DNA of 64,000 nt. Origin: Talinum fruticosum. Its lineage: Eukaryota > Streptophyta > Magnoliopsida > Caryophyllales > Talinaceae. Location: the NCBI GenBank assembly GCA_021018815.1, contig JAITYX010000016.1, positions 6,401,001-6,465,000 of the forward strand, read 5' to 3'. The translations under genes were made by a program, and so were the position numbers. The notes below the pieces were generated by a model. That model was not told the DNA's origin and made no database searches. It was given only the letters and a program-made list of their open reading frames with translations. Shown here piece by piece: positions 37,379 to 49,279 of this stretch. Position 1 is the first letter of the stretch, and each line of letters opens with the position of its first letter.

Positions 37379-38297
37379 CTGGTATCAAGAAAATGTTAGT
37401 TTAGTGTAAAATTCTTCTTTATATGGTTGGATTTAAAGCTCCTTTTTCTTCCATATCATATTTTTATTGCTGCCTCCTCATTTGTTGGAGAAGTAGCATG
37501 AAAATTTTAACTTGTTGTTAGAGAGGCAGGAAGGGAAATGAAAAATTCTTTTCTGTTTGTATTTGTGTTATTAAAAATTAGAAACTTATTGAATTGAAGT
37601 TATACTATATCTTACCGATGTTAAATATAGATTTAAGTCGAATGATGTAATTTGTGACTCGAATGATGCTGCAAGTATATATAGAACAAAATTGGAAGTA
37701 TATTTATCATTAATTTTGTTAAATTTAAATTTAAATTTTAAATTTTAAATTTATTTTCTCAAAAGTTTGGATATAGGTTCAGGACAGGTGTGAGATCGAG
37801 GATGCTTGTACCCGATCCACCTTGTACCCAAACCTACCCATTTTTTGCTTAGTTTGAAGTACCCATGACCGTTATAAACCATGTAAATTGATGAGGACTT
37901 GAAGTTGTCACCTCAAAAGCATCTCTTCAACTTATTTCCTTAAAAGAACACCTACAAGCAAAAAGATCATTTTGGGTGATAAAAAAACGATAGGAACACT
38001 TGCTGGGAAATTTTCCATAAAAAAATAAGCAACGTGGTTCCTGCAAGGAAAAAAAAATTGAAATAATGGCCAGTCCAAGGTTGAAGTTAAGGAGGCGCAT
38101 CATTGCACCTATAAATTAGACTCGGCAACAACAATTTTTTTGGTTTTTTTTTGTGTGTTTATTTCGTTATAAATAAAAGATACAGCTCTTTGAAGTAGCT
38201 CACTTGTCACCCTTCCAAACTTGTCTACAACTGACAGCCCATCATTCAAAAGTTCAGAATCCAAAAGAAATTGTATTGGCCTGTGGACATAGAAAGC
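37379..38297 (+). promoter_or_regulatory. Rab 3' flank and promoter of NPF copy 1
   Basis: The first half is the Rab 3' UTR and intergenic DNA. From about 38075 the sequence matches the other NPF promoters, including GTTGAAGTTAAGGAGGCGCA (38080-38099). A TATAAAT element follows at 38110-38116. Confidence 0.5.
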
Positions 38298-41200
38298 ATG
38301 GTGCAGGAAACCCAGATAGAGAAAGAGCACTGCTCTCCTCCTGCAGATACAAGGTCAGCTAGCGATGGTGATGAAAATGGCATGGATTTCGATGTTCATG
38401 ATTCATCTGTTGATTATAAAGGCAGGCTTCCCCGACGTGCTTCTACTGGTTCTTGGAGAGCCTCCTTCTTCATTATAGGTAAGGAACTAGACTGCTTCCT
38501 CGTAAGACTTTGTTCAGTAAGTCTGCTCGTACTTCTAAAATCTGCTTCTAATTCATTAGCTTGACACCCGAAACTGAAACTTTAGAGTTGGAGTCTATCA
38601 TTTTTAAGCCCAAATTACATCCGCAAATTGTCAGGTTTAAATATATGTACTGAATTGCTGCAGCGATAGAGTTTAGTGAGAGGCTGACGTACTTTGGGAT
38701 GGCAACAAACCTTATAACATACATGACAAAAGTGATGCACCAGGACTTGGAAACAGCGGCCAATAGCGTGAATATATGGAATGGAGTCACCGCTATCATC
38801 CCACTTCTTGGTGGCTTTCTCGCCGATGCTTATTTTGGTGGCTATATGATTATTCTCTGCTCCGCCGTACTTTATGTCCTGGCAAGTATTCTTCCCTCCC
38901 TCCATCCCTTTGTTAGTCAAAACTCAATTACTAGTTGTTTCCTTTTTTAAAAAAAAATAAGTCAGGTCACCTCACTGAGGATGTGTAATAATTAAGGATA
39001 ATTAACTGGAAGACGCTAAAATGTGACTTAATGGGCGATTGTTTTGACCGATATTAATATATTTTATGATTTAAAATTACTATTTTTTTAATAATTATGA
39101 TTAATTATGAAGGTAAAGTTTTAATAATCGTCGATTACGCCGACAAGTATTAAGTAACACCCTAATAGAATTAACCTTACCTAAAAGGTGTGTCATACAC
39201 ATGATTTTACAAATATAAAAAATGATTAATAAAATGTCGATTTTACATAATTTGTAAGTTGTAATACAATTATACTATTCAATCATACTATTCTTTTTTA
39301 ATTTATTACAAAATATAATAATTTTTAAGTCGAGAGAAAATACTAAGGTGTGTCTTATACAAGACACATGTCATTTCATTTAATTGTATAGACTCATAAC
39401 TGAGAAGACATGTTATTGGACGGGATTGCTGGAGTGGATCGAGTAGAATTAATAAAAATGGAGTTTTCTTTTTTTCGGTTTTTTAATCTCCATTCACTAA
39501 AATCAAACTATATTGTTGGTTTATAAGAGATAGACTAATACCATCATAATTTTTCTCCATTCACAAAACTTTTATAAAATATTTTTAAAATTCTTTGATC
39601 TTTATTTAATTGGAGTCCCTCTATTATAGCCTATAAGTGGTAGACCATTATATATTTTTTTCTACGATAAGATTTAAACATGAGACTAGTACATAAATAT
39701 TATATCAATAATAAATTTAGTTCCAAGTTTTTTATTTCGAGATCTTGTTCCAAGTTGATTAGTAATGTGATAAGTCAACAGTTATTTTTATCTTTTATAA
39801 TTTACCAATAGGGGATAATAAGACCATCATGAATATTCTATTATACATAATTAAAATTTTAAAAAGATATTTTAAAATGTTTTACAAGTGAACGAAGTTA
39901 TTAATTGGACATTAAAAAATATGCAAAAATCTCATTATATATTTTTAGTTGTGTACACATTTGAATAATTTGGATCAAACAAAACACACCCACTTCAATA
40001 AGCAGTACACCAATCATGATCTTCCTTATTTTTTAGGGACTAGGCATCTTGGCCATGACTCAATACATCCCAAGCCTCAAACCCTGTGGCTCAACCCTAA
40101 ACTCGTGTGAGGGAGCCACCAGGGTCCACGAGGTGGTGTTCTTTGCGGCAGCTTATTTGGTGTCCTTAGCCACAGGAGGCTATAGGCCGTGTTTAGAGAG
40201 CTTCGGAGCAGATCAATTCGATGACAATCACGCCAAGGAGAGGAAGCAGAAGATGTCATTCTTCAATTGGTGGAGCATCTCCCTTTGTTGTGGCCTCTTC
40301 CTTGGGTCCACTCTGATAGTTTACCTTGAAGATAACATAGGGTGGGGCGTGGCCTTTTTAATACTTAGCATTGTAATGGTGGCAACGGTATTGGTCTTTC
40401 TCCTTGGAAGGCCGTTTTATAGGTACAGAACTTCCCAGGGGAGCCCCTTGACTCCGATGTTTCAAGTGTTGAGTGCGGCAATACTTAAGAGGAGGCTAGC
40501 TCTTCCTGCGGAACCTGATTTTCTACATGAGGTTCCCAAGTCGGAGGAGAAGGTTCAGGGTCGCCGTTTGGCTCATACAAATCAGCTCAGGTAAATAAGG
40601 GCAGAGTTCATGGGAAATTTCACCTTGTTTTCTTCTTGTCTATATCCTGAGAAATCACAGTATGTTTATGTACGTGAATAGGTTTTTTGATAAGGCAGCT
40701 ATAATTGAATATGAGAATGGGGAAACTGCTGTGAAGAAACAAAGTCCATGGAGGCTAGCAACCGTGACGCAAGTGGAGGAACTAAAACTAGTAATAAAAA
40801 TGGTCCCGATATGGCTAACTTGCTTAATATTTGGCATAGGGATCGCCCAAGGTAGCACCTTTTACATCAAGCAAGCGAGTGCAATGAATCGAAGGGTCTC
40901 GAAACAGTTTGAGATTCCAGCAGCTTCAATCTCGACCATGATGTCCATAGGCATGCTAATCACAGTTGCCTTGTATGACAGGCTTCTCATCCCTTACTTA
41001 AGGCGAGCAACAGGCAATGAAAGGGGGATCAACATCCTTAAGAGGATAGGTATCGGCATGATTCTGTTGCTGATTGCAGTGGTCGTATCTGCTTTAGTTG
41101 AGAGACAGAGGCTAAGGGCATATGAGAAAGGGAATGTTATAAGCGTGTTTTGGCTGGTCCCTCAATACTTTATATTAGGAGTAGGGGACGGGTTCTCCCT

Positions 41201-41537
41201 TGTAGGGATGCAGGAGTACTTCTATGACCAAGTCCCCGACTCAATGAGGAGCCTAGGGCTGGCATTCTACTGCAGTGTCATCGGCGCTGGGAGCTTCGTC
41301 ACCACCCTTGTCATCACAATAGTGAATCACGTAACAGGAATAAATGGTGGGAAGAAATGGATAGGCAAGGATGTGAACCACAGCCGCCTTGAATACTTCT
41401 ATTGGCTCTTGGCCGTCATTAGTGTGTTGAATGTATGTGCCTTTGTGTTACTAGCCAAGAATTACACCTACAAAAAGGTCGACAAAAGTGACTCCCTTGA
41501 TGACGAAGGTGACAAAGGACAGAAATCTGTTGCTTAA
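38298..41537 (+). CDS. NPF: NRT1/PTR-family (NPF) transporter, tandem copy 1
   Basis: Four exons: 38298-38478, 38664-38881, 40037-40590 and 40682-41537, 602 residues. It is a proton-coupled major-facilitator transporter of the plasma membrane or tonoplast (nitrate, peptides or other small solutes). Seen are the ExxER proton-coupling motif (EFSERLTYFG), LLGGFLADAYFGGY, the GADQFDD and FFNWW family blocks, and a central charged loop. The C-terminal half reads FDKAAI, VPQYFILGVGDGFSLVGMQE and NYTYKK. About twelve hydrophobic segments fit the family. ASTGSWRASFFII and the overall pattern suggest the NPF5 subfamily, but the substrate cannot be read from sequence. Intron 2 uses a GC donor (CTG|GCAAGT). 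Exons 1-3 have the same lengths as in copy 2. MVQETQ is taken as the start because copy 2 has a stop just upstream of the equivalent ATG. Confidence 0.95.
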
Positions 41538-41809
41538 TTGAATAAATATGACAGCAAATTTATGTTTGATTAGCAATGTGCACCCACCCACCCGTTGTAT
41601 TACTACTTTACTACATTGTAACTAGCAAGGCATGTACAATGCTATTTGCCTATAAATTATTTTACACTAATATAAGTGGATATGCACAGATTATGAGATG
41701 CAATAATGAGTTTGCTAAGCATATAACTCAATGTCATTCTATGACAAGCTAAATCAATGAGGCATATAAGATCAAGATATATTCTAAGTAATTAACATGC
41801 AACAAGTAT

Positions 41810-42561
41810 AAGTAATCATGCAGAACAATTTCAATAATACAAATAGAGTATTTCACAAGCATCTCTCAATTGGTTGGTCGAAATCAAAATTAATGGCAGA
41901 ACATATTCAAACATACAAACATCATATGATCAACATCGAACATACACCAAAATTTAAACAGCTCATATTTGACCCGTTTAATATAAAGTTAATTCATGCA
42001 GTCCAAAAGTTAAATAAAATTATTATCAAATCTAACTTGAGTAGCTATTGTTATAAATCGATGAGATTAATATTTACATTTTTTTCTTATATACTATCAC
42101 ATGGCGATAATTATGATATATATATGTCTTATTCATATATATATTAAATACATTAAATTCTAAATCAAGCTTCCCACTTCCTTCAAGAAACGATCTACAA
42201 CATATAATAATAAGCAACGATATTTTCCAAGCCAATAAAAACATAAATAAAAAAATAAAGCAACGTTATTAGTGTGAAAAAATAAATTGAAATAATGACC
42301 TGGCCGACGTTGAACTTAAGGAGGTGCATTATTATTCTGCTAATAATTAGACACGGCACACAAATTTTTTTTTTGGGGGCATTTTTCTGTGTTTATTTTT
42401 AAACATACATTATTATCGCGCTAATTAATAACTTAAGGAGGTACATTATTATTGCGCTAATAAATTAAGGAGGTCCTACCTATATAAAAACTTGTGTATA
42501 ACTGAGGGCAGATCATTACCAAAAAGAAAAAAATTGTATTGGCCTGAGTAGAGAGAAAGTA
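41810..42561 (+). pseudogene. Promoter-only relic of a further NPF copy
   Basis: This stretch aligns with the DNA just upstream of NPF copy 2 (50945-51548). Shared blocks include AACAATTTCAATAATACA, TTTCACAAGCATCTCT, AGCTTCCCACTTCCTTCAAG and, at the end, TTGGCCTGAGTAGAGAGAAA. The match stops at the A of the ATG position (42561) and no NPF exon follows. So the body of one tandem copy has been lost or replaced while its promoter remained. It lies just after copy 1. Confidence 0.8.
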
Positions 42562-42800
42562 ATAATAAACTAAATACTTAATACTACGAAAGCATATATA
42601 ACAAATATAGTGAGGAGTAATATTATGTAAGCATATACCTCAAGGCAACTCTATCAGTTATCGAGGTAATTTTCGGTGGAAGACCTTCGCATTAAAAATA
42701 GGAATGAGTCAATAATAATAAACTAAATAATTAATACTATGAAAGCATAAATAAAAAGTATAGTAGAAGTAATAGTATGTAAGCATATACTTGAAGGATC
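42562..42800. repeat. Imperfect direct repeat, two ~80-bp copies, period about 152
   Basis: AATAATAAACTAAATAxTTA and the following AATACTAxGAAAGCATAxAT, ending GTAAGCATATACxT, occur at about 42562-42640 and again at 42715-42795. The first copy begins exactly where the NPF relic ends. Confidence 0.65.
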
Positions 42801-43234
42801 TTCTTGATTTGGAGATGGATGAGGTCGCTTTGAATTGTTGCATATTACTTGAAGCCATAGCAAAAAAAAAAAAAAAAGGTTACCAATAAATACATATAAA
42901 TTACGAATTTCAATGATTATACACCACTTACTTGACTTAGATATTGATTTATGACTATTTGTAAGAATTTTATTTTTTCGAATTTTCACTCTCCTTTCCA
43001 AATTTAGCTGAAAATTTGCGAACCTACGAGGTGTCTCACAGGTTTGACATAGGTGATCACCTAAGAGAAAAGGTATGCTTATGACAGTTTTTGGTCTCCG
43101 AAGGGAAACTATGAAGCAGATGAGGATGGATTTCTAAGCATAACACATTGATCTTGAGATAAAATCCAATAAATCACCTTGAAATATGTCATATTTCAAA
43201 CTCAATGAGCACAACCGGTGCCTCGAAATTAGAC

Positions 43235-43810
43235 TCAGCAAAACCGACCCGAACCGAACGGGTCAACCCGAACGACCGAAACCCAAACAGAACCGACATT
43301 CGAAACAATTGAACCGATTTTGACCCGAAAACCGAAATGAACCGACCCGAACTGAACCGACCCGAAATGACCCGAACCGAAACCGACCCGAATGCAAAAT
43401 GACCCGAACCGAAACCGAACCGAACCCAAAATGACCCGAACCGAATCAGATCCGAATCGATTTAACCTCAATAAAAGTGACCCAACTCACATTTTTTTTG
43501 TTGGGTCTCTCAGGATGGACTTTTGTGCCTATAGTGGTACAATTTTTAATCGATTTTGACCCAAAAAGTGACCCGATTACGACTAGATCCGAAATTAACC
43601 CGAATCGAACCCGAACGAGATTGATCCGAGTTGAACCGAACCGAAGTTGACCCGAACCGAAACCGAACGAACCCGAACGAGATCGACCCAAAGTTTACCC
43701 GAACCGAAGTTGACCCGAACCCGAAACCGAACCGGACCCAAACAAGATCAACCCGAAGTTAACCCGAACCGAACCCGAACCGAATGACCCGATTGACAGG
43801 TATACTCGAA
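43235..43810. repeat. CCGAAC-rich repeat, left arm of an inverted pair
   Basis: Dense, degenerate CCGAACCGAA / GACCCGAA units with a unique core that includes GACCCAAAAAGTGACCCGAT. The boundaries are near AGACTCAGCAAAACCGACC and GACCCGATTGACAGGTATAC. Open frames here (Gly/Ser/Phe/Arg-rich on the minus strand) are products of the repeat. A copy in the opposite orientation lies at 48555-49120. Confidence 0.85.
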
Positions 43811-44502
43811 ATTAACTACTTTGAGGGGGTTAGACCAAAAACAAACCTCAAAAGCAGCATAAATGACTCAAGGCGTATAAATCAAAGTCTCTAAGATTCT
43901 AAAACCGGATTAGTCATCACAGCATTAGTATTGGTTCTCGAAGCAGCTTTCCAGCATAGTTATCATACGCAGCATCATACCAGATATAATCCATAACCAG
44001 CACAGAATTTCGACTCTCATCCAGCAAAGTTTTCGTGTGCTCAAGAGCAACTAACAAGGCATTCACAAGAATCGACGGTTAAACCAGTCGTGTGCTAAAT
44101 GGTGAAAGAGTTTGAATCCATAACCATTCTCACAGCTCACAGCACGAGCACATTAATATATCAAAAGCACCAACCAACGCTTCACATGTTTACACTAGTG
44201 TATACAGTAAAAGAGCCAAGTACAATATAAAATGCTAGTAGAAAAGTCACATTTCACAAATCCAAACTCCTGTCTTAGGCTGTATCATACTTACTATTTG
44301 TGAATCACCTCCAGTTTACCAGGAGTTGCATATTGGCGATGTCTTAGCTATAAGTTTCGGTGAGCCTGAGCCAGCATCTACTATTGGTGTGAACATATAT
44401 AGGCCAAGTTTAGACCATGGAGCATTGTGCTCGGTTTAAAAGACATAGAAATAAAATTCCACCATCAGTTTCACTTCATTTCACTTCATTGCATCAACAC
44501 AA
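43811..44502. other. Sequence upstream of the PTAR1-like pseudogene, first exon not found
   Basis: The N-terminal exon expected for PTAR1 could not be identified. Nothing else is recognisable. Confidence 0.4.
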
Positions 44503-47500
44503 ATGGTACCTCAGAAGTGTGACACCATGCTATATCAATTGGGAGTTTCAACTGCTTATCTTCTTCCACTATATAAAGGAGCAAAACATAAATTCATGGA
44601 GGCATTTGCAATCTACAGAATGCACTCTGAATCCTCCTTTAAGAATGAAACTTCACCCGGAAACTTTGCCTTCTCCAAGGTTGCGAATGAAGTAATGAAA
44701 CATAGCAGGGCTCTTTTGCTGCTGAGCAGTGACTTCGGCATTGCACGAAATGCAAGGTTTGTTTTCTTCTTTTTCCCCCTTTTTTTGCTAGGTACGGCAG
44801 TAGTAGCATATATCTGGATATTGAGCTGCAATACAGTTGAGTGGTTCTTTTGTCTATGCAACTGAGATATTCTTTTGTCTCCTCAATGCAGAAAGCTTAT
44901 TTTATCGAATAGAGAAGACTTTTCAAGTTCAGATGAACTCTTTATGTCTTCTTTGGTTATTTCACTTGCCCCAAAATCTGAGAATGCCTGGAGTCACAGG
45001 TAGCATGCTTTACATTGACATGTTTATTTCTCTCCCAGTATCATGTGAACAAAAATTTGTTTTATAGTTTGCTAAATCAAGACAAAAAAAAACAATCCAT
45101 TTTTTGGCTGATGCACCATATTAATGTTAGTAATGGTATGTTGTTTTTTCTGTTTCTCTTTTCCCATCATATATTCTTGTGATACTTGAAGCTTTATTTT
45201 CATTTTAATGTCGTGGCTTTGTTTAATTGACTAACTTACCTGTTATTTTTTATAGGAGGTGGGTGATCAAGAGAATTGCTGGTAGATGTGAAATTCTGGA
45301 AGAGATTCTGGACAAAGAGTCTAAGCTTGTAGCAAAAATAGCAGAAGTAAATGTCTTCAAGTGTCTTGATAGCGAGTAATGGTTTCGTTTTGTCCCTGTG
45401 CTTCTGCTGTGTTTGTTTGGCTTGTGAAAGAGATATATGGCCACATTTCCTTTTTCATTGGTAATTAAATTGTTTGCTGAAAGATATGCACTCAGTCTAT
45501 CGAGAAGATCGGTGTTTGTCAGAGTGTGGCTTGAAACTCATAATTATGGGGTATTATTTAATGAGGTAGTAGTTTTTGTGGCCCAGAAAAGAATCCTGAC
45601 TAAATATGTATCCTCCTTTGCAGAAATCTAAAATGAACTACCGTGCTTGAAATCATTGATGTTGGTTGATTTCATATATGAATAGTGAGCAGGTGAGACT
45701 CTAAACCGAAGTAGCATCTGTGTGCATTTCAATTCTTTGCTTGTGCCTTCTCTATTACTGCCTCCATTTCTAAAAAGTTATTAAAATTTTAGGAATATAA
45801 AAATTTAAAGGAACATTGTTTATTACTCGTAGGTTCCAAGTGAAAGGTCACTTTTTTTACTGAATAGGGAGGTTTTGACAACGTTTTTGGAACATTATAT
45901 ATTGAACTGAGATTAGTGGACGTTTTTACAATTTTTATAAAATGGAGGGAGTATTTATCAGTGGATGTTCTGCTCTTTAACAGGGATTAGTTTGAAATTA
46001 TATACTGAATTCCAAGATTCTTGTGAAATTCGACTATAATAGATTTTTTAATGGGCTTCTAACTAGGATAACTTTACCAATTTTTTTGGGTTGGGGTGGG
46101 GGTGTTATGAATATAACAAGCGTTAGAGTGCTAGATAACAAAGGCTTCAACTAAGAATTGGCTATAGCAAAATATTGACCTGGCTTGAAAATCCCTTCTT
46201 GTCATATACTTCACATAATATTAATATGTCCTGAGAAATATGGGGGCCTTCACTATGATATTTTCTGAAGTCTGCTCTTGAAGAAGTCATGTTTCAGAAA
46301 GATATTGCTTGAGGAGGCAGTCTTTCTGGGTAACAATCCCAAACCTGTCATTTCAACTTTTGTCTCCATTTTTTGGGCTGATGGTGTGAAGCTCCAACGA
46401 CAGAGAAAGAAAGTGGCCCAATTGCTTCCTTTTGGTTTTCCTCATGTGTGTTCCTGAAATGCTGTATGATCTTTTAAAATACAGGTACTACATGAATTGA
46501 ACACCAGTAAAAACTACTGGGCTGGGCTGCATAGTAGCTGCTTTCATTATGTAAAATTGATTACGAACAAATCCTTTTGTTATTTTAGCAAGGCAAAGTG
46601 GAATGCAGTGGCATTCACTAGATGAAAGTTTACTAAAACTGTGATTGATTGCATTTCATTCATAGCATGCACCTACCAAACATGATGTTAGATTTTATGC
46701 CAACCATTGTTCCAGAAAGCACAAAAGCAAGATTTTGGTACATCTAATTCCTAACTATGTATCAACTTAACATCATTATATATTATTCACTAGGATCACA
46801 TTTGTGTATAATATGCTATGCTTGAGTTGTTCTCCATTTGTGCACATGGTTCTTCAAGGGCACTTGTCTTCATAAAGTGTTTCTGTTCCTAGCATTTATT
46901 ATCTGGGTCAATTATGGATGTGTCCTCTCGTGCTTTATCCTGTTGAGTTATGATGGTTTGAGGCTTGGGTATTTTCCGTGATTCTGAACTAGTGTTTGGT
47001 TGGCATTTATCTCATATATTTTTATGCTTGTGCCTGTTGACACAGAAATTAATGCTGCGAATGTTGGGGAATATGAGTCAGCAAAAGGACGTGACAGCAT
47101 GCCTTGGAGCACTTTGAAAATTGTGGAAGGTAATGCCTTGGATTTTAGAGAACTTAGTGATTGTTGACTTGCTGTTAGCAAATAAAAATGGACTCTCTTT
47201 TTCCTGATTTTACCAAGTTCTTTTTTATATTTTTGGTGGCAGGATGAACTGGACTAGAACAAGATGCTGATAAGACGCTATATTAGTCGAGTTGTATGGA
47301 GCTTTACGTTGTTTGCATTAGGAATTTTACTTGGTACTCATACATGATACTTTCTTGTTATTGGACTCTTGGTCGGTTCTTGTAACTAGAAAGTCATTAC
47401 ATTGCAGCTCATAGAATGCATCCAATGAGTGTGTACCACTTGGATCCAGGATTTGGTTATTCTTTTTCTTACTTATGTGTGTTCAGCAGGTGAAACTTGT

Positions 47501-47862
47501 TTCACCTCTGTTATTGTATTGTTCTGTTATTTCACCTGCCGGTAAATTCACCGATATGGTTTGACATTTTTTAGGCTTTATGGCTTCATCGCCGGTTTTT
47601 GTCTGCGGGTTGGGTGAGACATTTTGGAGCCACTCAACAGTATCCTAAAGAAGGGGGTAAGGTGAATGATAATGTGGAAGGCTTCATGGACTATGAACTA
47701 AAGCTTCTTCAAGATTGCCTGAATATTCCAGAGAGCGAGTTTGAGGATGTCCAATCCCAGGCTATCCGTGCCGCTTCCCACATGCTGTGGCTCAATTGGG
47801 TAAACACGCAATTCCCTGCTAGTTCTCAGCATCGAAACAAGGAAAATAAGCTTGTCTATTAA
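44503..47862 (+). pseudogene. PTAR1: PTAR1-like protein prenyltransferase alpha-repeat pseudogene
   Basis: Exon remnants: about 44503-44756, 44892-44999, 45256-45346, 45624-45692, 46485-46550, 47046-47129, 47243 to about 47290, and 47575-47862. PPTA repeats are visible: ENAWSHRRWVIKRI, YRA-stop-NH-stop-CWLISYM and ALWLHRRFL. Flanking blocks are LGVSTAYLLPLYKGAKHKFM, MKHSRALLLLSSDFGIARNA and VLHELNTSKNYWAGLH. This order is that of PTAR1, the alpha-type subunit of a Rab/SNARE geranylgeranyltransferase. In-frame stops lie at 45648, 45657, 47115 and 47255. Two sit where Trp codons and one where an Arg codon are expected. The residues VADN after WAGLH are missing, the donor after the seventh exon is damaged, and no first exon was found. 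Decayed gene, not expressed as a full protein. Confidence 0.85.
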
Positions 47863-48554
47863 TTAACCAACTTTCTCTGTGAAACTCCTTGGTGTATTGT
47901 CTCAGGAACTTTGCTCGTCCTTGTGTACCAGTCTCAATCAGAAGTAGGGGGTTAGTGATATGAGGGCATTGCTCACCAGACTCCGCCCAGAAAAGACCAT
48001 GGTTTGGGACCATCTGCTATCCAATCTTTCCTCGCCGGAGAACACAAATTTCTAACAATAAATCCAAATTCTTGAGACTAATTGTGTATGATCCGAGATC
48101 AGACGTTTACATAAATCTCGATTTTTTGTTCCTGATTTGCGAGGAATAAACTCAGATTTCCTTGCCTTTGAATATGACAATTTGGATATGATCCTTGTTC
48201 GGTCCAAATATGACGTTATTTATACTTATTATTTATCTAATTTTTTGTATCGTAAAATAAATATTTTTAGTATTTTTATTTGTTTTATTTAATTTTATAG
48301 GTAATAAATTGAATTGAGTGTATCCAATAACTTGAGTTTAATTGAACAGAAAATGCAGATCGAGACATAAAGTTGAACAAATCAAGTCCCTTGACAAGCC
48401 CAACCCAAATTATATTGTCGGCTCAAGCAGCAAGGCGTGGCAACCGAAAAAAAAAGAAAAAGAAAGAAATAATATTGCACAATGACGTCACTATGATGTC
48501 ACAATAAGAAATCCTCCCAGGCCTTGAAAACCAAGGAAACGTGCTTATAAAAGT
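47863..48554. other. 3' flank of the pseudogene, no gene seen
   Basis: AT-rich DNA with no motif-bearing frame. It runs up to the right-hand CCGAAC repeat. Confidence 0.5.
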
Positions 48555-49120
48555 ATACCTAGTAATCGGGTCATTCGGTTCGGATTCGGTTCGGGTTAGT
48601 TCGGTTCAGGTTAATTTCGGATCGATCTTGTTCGGGTCCGGTTTGGTTTCGGGTTCGGGTCAACTTCGGTTCGGGTAAACTTCGGTCGATCTCGTTCGAG
48701 TCCGGTTCGGTTTCGGTTCGGTTCAACTTCGGGTCAATCTCGTTCGGGTTCAATTCGGGTTAATTTTCGGATCGCGTCATAATCGGGTCACTTTTTGGGT
48801 CAAAATCGATTCAAAATTATGTCACTATAGGCAAAAAGTCCATCCTCAAAAAAAAAAGTGGGTTGGGTCACTTTTATTTGGGTTAAATCGATTCGGGTCC
48901 GATTCGGTTCGGGTCATTTTCGGTTAGGTTCGGTTTCGGTTCGGGTCATTTTAGTTCGGGTCGGAATCGGGTTCATTAGATTTCGGGTCGGTTCGGTTCA
49001 AGTCGGTTCATTTCGGTTTCGGGTCAAAATCGGTTCAACTGTTTCGGATGTCGGTTCGGTTTGGGTTTCGGGTCATTCGGGTTGACCCATTCGGTTCGGT
49101 CGGTTTTGCCGAGTCTATAT
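48555..49120. repeat. GTTCGG-rich repeat, right arm of an inverted pair
   Basis: Reverse-oriented copy of the repeat at 43235-43810. Read on the minus strand it shows the same ends (AGACTCGGCAAAACCGACC and GACCCGATTACTAGGTATAC) and the same unique core with a run before GTGGGTTGGGTCAC. The two arms flank the PTAR1-like pseudogene. Confidence 0.85.
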
Positions 49121-49279
49121 AAAAGGGTGGGGGCGCAAGAGTACGGCCACGAAAAAATAATGACGATGCAACGTTAGGTTTATCATTAGGTTAATTTAAT
49201 TTAGTTTTCTTTTGTAAATTTTATTTTAAATATTTTAGATTCAATTATCATTTTAGTTTTAATTATTAATTCGGTTCTT

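Noticed and set aside
38271..38297. Upstream in-frame ATG for NPF copy 1 (MYWPVDIES)
   Set aside because: Copy 2 has a stop at the equivalent place and copy 3 has no ATG there, so the shared M(V)QETQ start is preferred.
43235..43691. Minus-strand frames of Gly/Ser/Arg/Phe repeats
   Set aside because: They arise from the degenerate CCGAAC repeat in every frame, with no start context or splice partners. The same applies to 48571-49085.
44503..47862. PTAR1-like locus as a functional gene
   Set aside because: Four in-frame stops in phase-consistent exons, a damaged donor and a missing first exon make a full product impossible.
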